Shown here one piece after another: positions 16,965 to 24,436 of a DNA stretch of 51,577 nt. The notes beneath the pieces are model-generated. The model had not been told where the DNA came from. It saw nothing but the letters and a program-made list of their open reading frames with translations, and made no database searches. Source of the stretch: Bacteroidota bacterium (GTDB lineage: Bacteria; Bacteroidota; Bacteroidia; Bacteroidales; Paludibacteraceae); assembly GCA_021779195.1 (NCBI GenBank), contig JAJYBB010000022.1, positions 1-51,577 of the forward strand, read 5' to 3'. Numbering within the stretch: position 1 is the first letter of the stretch; each line of letters starts with the position of its first letter. The position numbers and the translations under genes were made by a program.

Positions 16965-17684
16965 TTACTTCTTTTTACGTGAACTTTTCAAAATCAGCCA
17001 AACCAATAGAATAACACCTACAACTAAAAAAACGTACGAAAGTTCATGACTGTATTTGTTGATAATAGCTTGTTGTCCATGTGCTAAATACCCAAGTAAA
17101 GCCAATACACAGTTCCATAAGCCGGCGCCGAGTGCAGTAAATAATATGAAATGCAGATAATTCATTTTTGCCAAACCGGCAGGAATGGAAATCAAATGTC
17201 GGATGACGGGGATAAATCGACCTATAAATGTGGAGGTTTTACCGTGTTCGTTGAAAAAAATTTCGGATTTTTGAATTTTTTCGCTACTTAACAGAAGCAT
17301 TTTCCCTATTTTGCTATCGGCAAGTTTATAAACCACCAATCTACCTAATGATCTGGAAACAAAATAATTAAACGATGCACCAATCAGTGCACCTAGCGTT
17401 CCAAAGAGGATAATTAAAAAAATACTTAACTTACTGTCAGAATCCATTGCCACAAATACTGCAGGAGGGATAACCATTTCAGAAGGAACCGGCAATATTG
17501 AGCTTTCGCAAGCCATTAATGCGGTAATACTGTAATAGTTGGTATTATCCTTATACCAATTTTCAATATATTGAATGAATGAAAGCGTTTCTTTGCCGGA
17601 ATTTGAAACCGAGGATGTTTCAGAAGCTTTGATGTTTGAAATTACAAGGAGAAAAGCAAAAGCAAGGATTAATCTTTTTATCAT
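16965..17684 (-). CDS. DedA family (SNARE-associated/VTT domain) membrane protein
   Basis: Inner-membrane protein of 239 residues with an N-terminal signal-like segment, then the VTT domain: ALMACESSILPVPSEMVIPPA, GTLGALIGASFNYFVSRSLGR and the conserved FIGRFIPVIRHLISIPAG block. The E and the FxGRxxPxxR motif carry the charged residues essential in characterised members. DedA proteins are linked to lipid scrambling, including undecaprenyl phosphate recycling, and to membrane potential. It overlaps the TPR gene upstream by four bases, so the two are translationally coupled. Confidence 0.92.
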   Translation of the reverse strand: MIKRLILAFAFLLVISNIKASETSSVSNSGKETLSFIQYIENWYKDNTNYYSITALMACESSILPVPSEMVIPPAVFVAMDSDSKLSIFLIILFGTLGALIGASFNYFVSRSLGRLVVYKLADSKIGKMLLLSSEKIQKSEIFFNEHGKTSTFIGRFIPVIRHLISIPAGLAKMNYLHFILFTALGAGLWNCVLALLGYLAHGQQAIINKYSHELSYVFLVVGVILLVWLILKSSRKKK

Positions 17685-19075
17685 ATCTTTTTCTTTTTAT
17701 TTAAATGAGGTGGTTCGTCAGTTTCAGGACAAAGTTCAAGAAAAAAATCGCGAACCTCATCACTTTCAAAGGGATTTGCTTTATGGTAAAATACAGCTGA
17801 CTGTTTAATGTTTTTCATTTTAAAATAAGCCACTGAAATAAACAAATTAGCATAGGGCTGTGTAGGTTGCAGTTTTATGGCATTGTTATAATACTCAATT
17901 GCATTTTCAAATTCACCCCGATCCATATAAAGGTTAGCAATTGACATCAATATTTCTGGTTGATCGGGGTTAAAGACGTTGGCTTTGAGATAATTCTGAA
18001 GCGCTTCGTTAAGACTCCCTATCCCTACCAACGCTTCGGCTAAATAAACCAAGGCTTCTGAACTGTCAGGATTTAATTTTAAAGCATATTCTAAGTATTC
18101 AATACTTTTGGCAAAAAGTTCTTGTTCCAAAAGACAAAGGGCAATTCCGGTAAATGCCTCGAAATTATCAGATTTTTCTAAAAGCGAACTTTGGTAGTTT
18201 AAAATAGCCTCATTATATTTTTCTAAATTTTCATAACATTCTGCAATAAATAAAAAAATTTGCCATGTATTTCCAGTCAGTTTTTTGTACTCTTCGTAGG
18301 CATCAATTGCCTGTTGGTATTCGTTGAGTTGAAAATGGATATGCCCTTTTTGTAACCAGGATAACGTATCTGTTGGTTCTATGGTTAACACAAACTCATA
18401 AGCTTCTAAAGAATTATTGTAATCTTCTGATTTATAGTATATCTGTCCAAGATTAAACCAAGCTTCCGCAGAGTATGGATTAATGTCAATCATGCGATTG
18501 TAGACACTGATGGCTTTTTCGATGGCATTTGATTGTTCATACGTAAATGCTAACTCGAAAAGCAAATCGACATTTTGAGGGTTAGCCTGTTCTCCTATTT
18601 CGAGGTATTTTAGGGCAATATCAAATTCGTTTTGAGCCAGAAAAATGTACGCAATATCCAAACAAATATCATCTAAAGCATTCTGTTCATCAGCAATTGT
18701 TTTGTCGCTCAATGCTTTTGCTTCACTAACTCGTTCCAACCGATCCAGGGTTTCTATTTTTAATAAAAGTACATCATAATCACCTGTATCGGCAATATTT
18801 TCTAAAATACGTAAAGCTCTCAAATAATCGCCAATTGCTAAATAAAGTTTAGCCCGTTTGATATAAAGCGCATTATTGTTGGGATGTAGTTTCAATCCCA
18901 ATTCAAGTACCGTCGAACAATCCTTGGTTTGTCCGTTTTGCAAATAAAATTCCACGATGTTTTCAATTTCCTCCACATCGAAATAGCCAGATTCTTTTCC
19001 TTTCAGAAAATTTTCATATCGATTGACTAATTCATTAGAATCATCATCGAAGGGGAAAAATAATTTTCTGCTCAT
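17681..19075 (-). CDS. Tetratricopeptide repeat protein
   Basis: A 464-residue protein made almost wholly of TPR helices (about 11-12 repeats), for example AWFNLGQIYYKSEDYNNSLEAY and LLFELAFTYEQSNAIEKAISVYNRM. There is no signal peptide, so it is probably cytosolic. The N-terminus is acidic (FFPFDDDSNELVNRYENF). TPR proteins are binding scaffolds; no partner is evident, but co-transcription with DedA and aroE is clear. A longer TTG start at 19084 lies only eight bases after the -7 box, so the ATG at 19075 is chosen. Confidence 0.9.
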   Translation of the reverse strand: MSRKLFFPFDDDSNELVNRYENFLKGKESGYFDVEEIENIVEFYLQNGQTKDCSTVLELGLKLHPNNNALYIKRAKLYLAIGDYLRALRILENIADTGDYDVLLLKIETLDRLERVSEAKALSDKTIADEQNALDDICLDIAYIFLAQNEFDIALKYLEIGEQANPQNVDLLFELAFTYEQSNAIEKAISVYNRMIDINPYSAEAWFNLGQIYYKSEDYNNSLEAYEFVLTIEPTDTLSWLQKGHIHFQLNEYQQAIDAYEEYKKLTGNTWQIFLFIAECYENLEKYNEAILNYQSSLLEKSDNFEAFTGIALCLLEQELFAKSIEYLEYALKLNPDSSEALVYLAEALVGIGSLNEALQNYLKANVFNPDQPEILMSIANLYMDRGEFENAIEYYNNAIKLQPTQPYANLFISVAYFKMKNIKQSAVFYHKANPFESDEVRDFFLELCPETDEPPHLNKKKKI

Positions 19076-19091
19076 AGTCAGCAATTTTCTG

Positions 19092-19099
19092 CAAAAATA
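19092..19099 (-). promoter_or_regulatory. -7 box (TATTTTTG) for the TPR-DedA-aroE operon
   Basis: On the minus strand TATTTTTG matches TAnnTTTG, 16 bases before the ATG at 19075; a TTTG lies 22 nt upstream, slightly long for a -33 element. Confidence 0.5.
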
Positions 19100-19201
19100 A
19101 TGATTTCAACTCAAATGCTATCAAATTTTTCTATAATTTATCAACAACCTTCAATCTGTTTCAAAAAATTGAGAAAACATTCTTAATGCTGAATTGAGTT
19201 T

Positions 19202-19231
19202 TTGCCAAGTGAAAAAAATTGTGTTATTTTG
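19202..19231 (+). promoter_or_regulatory. Possible promoter before the ECF sigma factor
   Basis: TTG (19202-19204), 20-nt spacer, TATTTTG (19225-19231). The -7 box is one base short of the consensus, and the start codon is about 75 bases downstream, so the call is tentative. Confidence 0.35.
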
Positions 19232-19308
19232 AAAATTATCTTAAACGCCGAATATTTTACCATGATGCATGCAACGTTTTGAAACAAAAAATCATCTAAA
19301 TAATTGAC

Positions 19309-19857
19309 ATGGAATTGCTGAAACAACAAATCGACGAACAGGAATTGATAAATGCTTGCCGTGCCGGTAAAATATGGGCTCAAAAATCAATATATGAGCT
19401 TCATGCACCGGTTATGTTGGGCATATGTGTTCGTTATGTCGAAAATAGGGAGACTGCCCGCGATTTGTTACAAGATGGTTTTATTAAAGTATTTACTAAA
19501 ATTGATTCGTTTTCAGGGACGGGATCATTTGAGGGTTGGATTCGTCGAATTTTTGTAAGTACGGCATTGGAATTTCTACGTCGCAAGGATGTACTTCGCG
19601 AACCGGAATCAATTGATAACATTTACATTCCCGATGTTGATGTATCGATCATTGAACGCATTTCGGCGAATGATTTAATGAATTTAGTCATGCAATTACC
19701 ACCCGGTTATCGAACAGTTTTTAACCTTTATGCTATTGAAGGTTATTCACATCCCGAAATTGCCGAAATGATGCAAATTTCAGAAAACACCTCTCGATCA
19801 CAATTTATGAGGGCTCGAAAGTTACTCCAGAAACAGATAGCAAAAAATTTCATTTAG
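19309..19857 (+). CDS. ECF-type RNA polymerase sigma factor
   Basis: A 182-residue sigma-70 family protein. Region 2 contains NRETARDLLQDGFIKVFTKI and GSFEGWIRRIFVSTALEFLRR; region 4 contains LPPGYRTVFNLYAIEGYSHPEIAEMMQISENTSRSQFMRARKLL, split here as helix-turn-helix, the typical form of Bacteroidota ECF factors of the YAIEGYSHPEIA type. It is followed six bases later by a gene whose N-terminus looks like an anti-sigma domain, so the two form the classic sigma/anti-sigma pair and probably one transcript. Confidence 0.95.
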   Translation: MELLKQQIDEQELINACRAGKIWAQKSIYELHAPVMLGICVRYVENRETARDLLQDGFIKVFTKIDSFSGTGSFEGWIRRIFVSTALEFLRRKDVLREPESIDNIYIPDVDVSIIERISANDLMNLVMQLPPGYRTVFNLYAIEGYSHPEIAEMMQISENTSRSQFMRARKLLQKQIAKNFI

Positions 19858-19863
19858 TTAATT

Positions 19864-21150
19864 ATGAAAGCTGATAATCAAAATAATAATCAATACGATG
19901 CATTTAACGAAGCTTTTCGTCAAAAGTTGAAAGAACTTCCTTTATCGTTAGATGATTCGATATGGACTGAAATTGAAGCAAAGCTTCAACACTCCAAAAA
20001 ACGTGTCATACCCTTCTGGTTCTGGCTTTCAGGGGGTGCAGCCGTAGCGGGAATTGCCTTGCTTTTCTTTTTCCTGCCTCTTTCAAATCATCAAAATACA
20101 TTTACAAATACATCTACTTCACGACCTGAAAAATCCTTTTCTAAACCGAATCTTGTTCATTTCAACACTTATTCTGCCATTGCAAACGCAATGCCTTTAA
20201 CAAAAGGAATCGCCGCGACGGCTTCTCGAATCAGTATCTCAAAGAAAAAAAGTTTTGGAACAAACAGTTCTTCTACTTTTCAAACGGTTGTTAATCAACC
20301 CAAAATCGATTCCGTTGAATCCTTAGCTAAAATATCTGTGGCAACAATAGAAAATAATAAGCAAAAAATTGAAAATCAGTTATCAAATAGTTCCGATACT
20401 ACTTCGAATACTAAACTTCAAATGGAAACGTCTTTACCAGATTTGGCAATAGTAAATAACCATGAAAATCAACCAGATAAGAAACGGAAAGCGAATGGCA
20501 TACGTTTATCAGCAGCCGTTGGAGCAGCTGACGGCGCATCTGATTTTAGTACTAATTCATTGTTTAACAGCTCGCTTAATTTTGTACAAATTGTTAGTAC
20601 TTCTGCAAATCTTTCGTATTTGATGACACCGGCAGATTTTACAACTGTTCATTACGATGTTCCGCTTTCTTTTGGCATTTCGGTGCAACTACCCTTGAAA
20701 AATAACTGGGAAATAGAATCGGGACTGACTTATACTTACCTCACTACCTATTTCGAAAACGGTAAGATGCAACGAAATGATGCGGTTTTGCATCTTCATT
20801 ATATTGGCATTCCTATTAATTTAGTGAAACTAATTTTGAAAAACAACCGGTGGGATTTGTATATCTCAGGGGGAGGAATGATCGAGAAAGGGATACGATC
20901 AAATTACATTCAACATCAATATTTTGGCAATCAAATGTATACAACTACCGTTTTATCCAATATTACCGGCATTCAGGAATCTATAAATGCGGCGACAGGT
21001 GTTAATTATAAGTTACAAAAGCATTGGAGTCTTTATTTTGAACCAAAAATCGCTTATTTTTTTAACAATAATCAACCCATTAGTATCCGTACCAAACAAC
21101 CGGTAACCATTGGTTTAACAGCAGGTTTAAGATTTGAGCTTAACCCTTGA
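19864..21150 (+). CDS. Anti-sigma-like N-terminus fused to outer-membrane beta-barrel-like domain
   Basis: A 428-residue protein in three parts. Residues 1-48 are a charged cytoplasmic segment (NEAFRQKLKELPLSLDDSIWTEIEAKL) of the kind seen in short anti-sigma proteins. Residues about 51-71 are one membrane helix. A Ser/Thr/Asn-rich linker (about 75-205) follows, then a C-terminal region of alternating strands (RLSAAVGAADG, FGISVQLPLKNNWEIESGLTYTYL, TIGLTAGLRFELNP) like an outer-membrane beta-barrel. If the domains are read correctly, the protein could link the cytoplasm with the cell envelope. No anti-sigma zinc motif is present. It follows the sigma gene by six bases. Confidence 0.75.
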   Translation: MKADNQNNNQYDAFNEAFRQKLKELPLSLDDSIWTEIEAKLQHSKKRVIPFWFWLSGGAAVAGIALLFFFLPLSNHQNTFTNTSTSRPEKSFSKPNLVHFNTYSAIANAMPLTKGIAATASRISISKKKSFGTNSSSTFQTVVNQPKIDSVESLAKISVATIENNKQKIENQLSNSSDTTSNTKLQMETSLPDLAIVNNHENQPDKKRKANGIRLSAAVGAADGASDFSTNSLFNSSLNFVQIVSTSANLSYLMTPADFTTVHYDVPLSFGISVQLPLKNNWEIESGLTYTYLTTYFENGKMQRNDAVLHLHYIGIPINLVKLILKNNRWDLYISGGGMIEKGIRSNYIQHQYFGNQMYTTTVLSNITGIQESINAATGVNYKLQKHWSLYFEPKIAYFFNNNQPISIRTKQPVTIGLTAGLRFELNP

Positions 21151-21202
21151 ATATCACCTAACTGAATAATCGATATAGAGATAAAATGTAAAAAATTATA
21201 GT

Positions 21203-22468
21203 ATGAAAATCACTTCACGCAAACTTTTCAGACTTCAAACCGGAAGTTCCAAAGGTATATTGGTTGCCTCCCTTCTGACTATCTTAATTTTAACAGTCAA
21301 CTGCGCTGACGAACCAATTCCAGCTGATGCACAAGCAATTCCTTTACGTGCTGCATTATTGAAACGCGTTCAACAAGACAATGCCTTTGCTTTCGATTTA
21401 ATTAGAAACACAATTTTAACTACAAATGAAGCCAATGTATTTGTTTCGCCTTTCAGTGTAAGCACAGCACTGGGAATGACCCGAAACGGTGCCATGGGAA
21501 CGACTAAAACCGAAATGGATTCTGTTTTGAGAATTAAAGGCTTTTCAGATGATGAAATAAATGAGTATTACAGGGTTATGGTTAGCACGCTGCCGGGAAT
21601 TGATCCTACCACAAAATTGATTCTTGCCAATTCAATTTGGTTAAGAATGGGATTTAACGTGAAACCTAATTTTTTAAGGTTAAATGCTGATAATTTTGAT
21701 GCATATATCAAATCACTCGATTTTTCTAAATCATGGGCTGTGGATAGCATTAACAATTGGTGCGCGTCGAAAACCAATAATTTGATTCAAAAACCATTAG
21801 ACCAAATTCCAACCGATGCAATGGTATATTTGGTGAATACCATTTATTTCAAAGGAATCTGGTGCAAACAATTTGATCCGAAAAGCACCAAAGAAGATGA
21901 TTTTACTACGGATGCCGGCAATATCGTGAAAGTTAATATGATGCGTTTAAAAGATACTTTTAATTATAGTATTGATTCTAATGCTCAATATTTAGATATG
22001 CCTTATGGCAACAAGGCTTTTTCGATGACTGTGATTTTGCCGAACGAAGGAAAATCGGTTTTCAATGTTCTAAATGCGTTGAGCGGCGAAAGTTGGAATG
22101 CCTTATTATCAGGAATGCATATGCAAGAAGTTCAGGTCTATTTTCCACGATTTAAAGCCCAAAATAAATTTTCATTGAAAGAAGCGTTGGAAAATATGGG
22201 GATGAAGTTGGCATTTAGTCCGTATGCCAATTTCAGGCAAATAGCCGATACAAATTTATGTATAAATCGGGTGCTTCACGATACGTATGTCGAAGTAACA
22301 GAAAAGGGAACTGTAGCGGCAGCAGCAACGGTAGTCGAAATTGGGTTAACTTCAATAGCAATGCCAGCGATTTTCAACGTAAATAAACCCTTTCTATTTA
22401 TGATTCGAGAAAAAAGCACAGGTGTTATTCTTTTTATTGGAAAAATGGGTGCTATTGATAAATTTTAA
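21203..22468 (+). CDS. Serpin family protease inhibitor, lipoprotein
   Basis: Serine-protease inhibitor (serpin) fold, 421 residues, with a lipoprotein signal ending in LTVNC (Cys about 31), so it is probably anchored in the envelope. Family marks: FVSPFSVSTALGMTRNGA near the N-terminus, LVNTIYFKGIWCKQFDPKST, and the C-terminal PFLFMIREKSTGVILFIGKM. The reactive-centre loop starts with the hinge EKGTVAAAATVV of small residues, as required for inhibitory serpins; counting from the P17 Glu puts P1-P1' at Thr-Ser (in IGLTSIAMP), an inference. The next gene begins 21 bases downstream. Confidence 0.95.
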   Translation: MKITSRKLFRLQTGSSKGILVASLLTILILTVNCADEPIPADAQAIPLRAALLKRVQQDNAFAFDLIRNTILTTNEANVFVSPFSVSTALGMTRNGAMGTTKTEMDSVLRIKGFSDDEINEYYRVMVSTLPGIDPTTKLILANSIWLRMGFNVKPNFLRLNADNFDAYIKSLDFSKSWAVDSINNWCASKTNNLIQKPLDQIPTDAMVYLVNTIYFKGIWCKQFDPKSTKEDDFTTDAGNIVKVNMMRLKDTFNYSIDSNAQYLDMPYGNKAFSMTVILPNEGKSVFNVLNALSGESWNALLSGMHMQEVQVYFPRFKAQNKFSLKEALENMGMKLAFSPYANFRQIADTNLCINRVLHDTYVEVTEKGTVAAAATVVEIGLTSIAMPAIFNVNKPFLFMIREKSTGVILFIGKMGAIDKF

Positions 22469-22489
22469 ATTCATAAAATATTAAATATT

Positions 22490-23770
22490 ATGAAAAAATC
22501 AGCTTACTTTATTGCTTTATTGACGTTTACAATCACAGCTTGTACCGACCAGATAACTGAAACAGTTACCTATAAAGTGAACGAACCAATTTTTTTATCT
22601 CCATCTATTTTCAGAAATTCAGTTAAAATCAGCACCGATCCGATACCGATTACTAATATTGGAAAAATGTGTTTCTACAACGATTTTTTATACATCTCAG
22701 AACCCGATAAAGGAATTCATATTTTGGATAATCGAGATCCATTGCATCCTCATTTAACCGGATTTATACAATTGATGGGAAATAACGATATTGCCATTCG
22801 TGATGGCAAATTGTATGCCGATTCATATATCGATTTGGTTTGGTTTGATATTTCAAATCCTCAAATTCCCCAATTGCAAGGCAGATTAGATTCTATTTTC
22901 CCGACAGCATTGCCTCCTATTGGAAATTTTTACAACATTGATTATCAAAAATGTTATGGCACAAATGGTCAAGGAATTATCGTTGGATGGAAAACAGTTG
23001 AAAAAACTGAAAATGTGAAAAATTATACTGGAGTGGCACCGTATAGAAATGATGGGATTGGATTTGAATTTGCTACAAGTTCTCCTTCCGTGAATTCAGT
23101 AAGCAATACCGGCATCAACGGTTCAATGTCGCGTTTTACTATCTACAACAATCGTCTTTATTCGATTGTTAATAATTATTTGAGCATTTTCGATTTAACA
23201 GGCGACAAACCGGTTAAAACAGCTGATAATATGTATCTTAGTTGGAATGTCGAAACAATTTTCAGTTACAAAACCAATCTATTTTTCGGTACCAGTACCG
23301 GCATGTTGATTTATTCGGTTGCAGATCCATTAAAACCAAAATATGCATCGTGTATAACTCATGCTTATGCATGTGATCCGGTAGTGGTTGACAATGATTT
23401 AGCCTACATAACAATTCATTCAGGAAGTGCTTGCGATTATTCAGCAAAGGAAAATGCGCTGATAATTGTTGATGTAAAAGATGTGAAAAACCCCCAACAA
23501 ATAGTTACTTATAACTTAACCAATCCGCAGGGTTTGGGCATTGATAACGGTAAACTTTTCCTTTGTGACGATGGACTGAAAGTTTTCAAAATTTCGGATC
23601 CACAGACATTAATGTCAAATCAGTTGGCTCATTTTTCGGGAATGAATGGTTATGATGTGATTCCGTCCAACGGAAATTTAATGATGATCGCTTCGAATGG
23701 ACTATTCCAATACAGTTATTCCGATTCAAATGGCATCCACTTTTTGAGTAAAATACCGATTGGCAAATAA
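22490..23770 (+). CDS. LVIVD-repeat (beta-propeller-like) lipoprotein
   Basis: A 426-residue lipoprotein with signal MKKSAYFIALLTFTITAC and lipobox Cys18. The body consists of repeated units in which a strand ending in a display or event phrase recurs: DFLYISEPDKGIHILDNRDPLHP, GKLYADSYIDLVWFDISNPQIP, NNRLYSIVNNYLSIFDL and ALIIVDVKDVKNPQ. These are LVIVD-type repeats, predicted to form a beta-propeller outside the cytoplasm. Function is unknown. It is the second gene of the serpin unit, 21 bases downstream, and the pair suggests a shared surface role. Confidence 0.85.
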   Translation: MKKSAYFIALLTFTITACTDQITETVTYKVNEPIFLSPSIFRNSVKISTDPIPITNIGKMCFYNDFLYISEPDKGIHILDNRDPLHPHLTGFIQLMGNNDIAIRDGKLYADSYIDLVWFDISNPQIPQLQGRLDSIFPTALPPIGNFYNIDYQKCYGTNGQGIIVGWKTVEKTENVKNYTGVAPYRNDGIGFEFATSSPSVNSVSNTGINGSMSRFTIYNNRLYSIVNNYLSIFDLTGDKPVKTADNMYLSWNVETIFSYKTNLFFGTSTGMLIYSVADPLKPKYASCITHAYACDPVVVDNDLAYITIHSGSACDYSAKENALIIVDVKDVKNPQQIVTYNLTNPQGLGIDNGKLFLCDDGLKVFKISDPQTLMSNQLAHFSGMNGYDVIPSNGNLMMIASNGLFQYSYSDSNGIHFLSKIPIGK

Positions 23771-23968
23771 TGCATTTTAATAATTGGTTTTAATGTTGAG
23801 TTTTCGGAAAATTTTTACTTAAATTCAATATCATGCATTTTCCAAAAAGGATAGAATGCGTTGTCAATTCGACTGCATTTGAAATTTTTGCTTGATTTGC
23901 CGATTTCCCTTTAAATATCCATTTTTACGGAAACAAGAAAATATTTTATCATTTCACCTTCACCTTAA

Positions 23969-24388
23969 TCAAAATACATAATTCCTCAACGTTTCGGCAT
24001 CTTCTGTCTTTAAAAAGCAGTTGCGCGATTTGATTAGCATTATCACACTATCGGGAGCACATTTCAAATGAGTTTTCATTTTACGGAACATGCTCCCGGT
24101 AGCCACTTTGTAGGTTGTAAATAACACAATTTTTTTATTTTCTATTTCCGGTAATTTATCAGCAAATTCCACCCATTCCTTTTCGGGATGCTGGTTAAAT
24201 ATTAAGTGTCCATGCGTCCAGCAACCGAGAAACAAATAATCGACTTTTGTCAGGTCTTTTTTGTTGAATGCTTCAATTGGAATTATGTTCGATTCAATAT
24301 CCGACTGCTTGCATAGTTTTGCAATTTCTTGTCCCAATTTGCGGGTAGTTCCTGTTTTGCTATGGTAAATAATTAATGCCTTTGTCAT
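23969..24388 (-). CDS. Flavodoxin-like protein
   Basis: A 139-residue FMN-binding flavodoxin fold. The phosphate-binding loop is HSKTGTTRKLG (about 9-19), the second loop contains FLGCWTHGHL where an aromatic would stack on the isoalloxazine ring, and the third is FTTYKVATGS. The protein is shorter than typical flavodoxins and its C-terminus is positively charged (MKTHLKCAP, LIKSRNCF). It lies 48 bases after the outer-membrane barrel gene on the same strand and may be its last operon member, although the functional link is not obvious. Confidence 0.85.
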   Translation of the reverse strand: MTKALIIYHSKTGTTRKLGQEIAKLCKQSDIESNIIPIEAFNKKDLTKVDYLFLGCWTHGHLIFNQHPEKEWVEFADKLPEIENKKIVLFTTYKVATGSMFRKMKTHLKCAPDSVIMLIKSRNCFLKTEDAETLRNYVF

Positions 24389-24436
24389 AATTGTTTTTCT
24401 TTCGTAACTTTAATTTCGCCGGGAAACTTCATCTTC

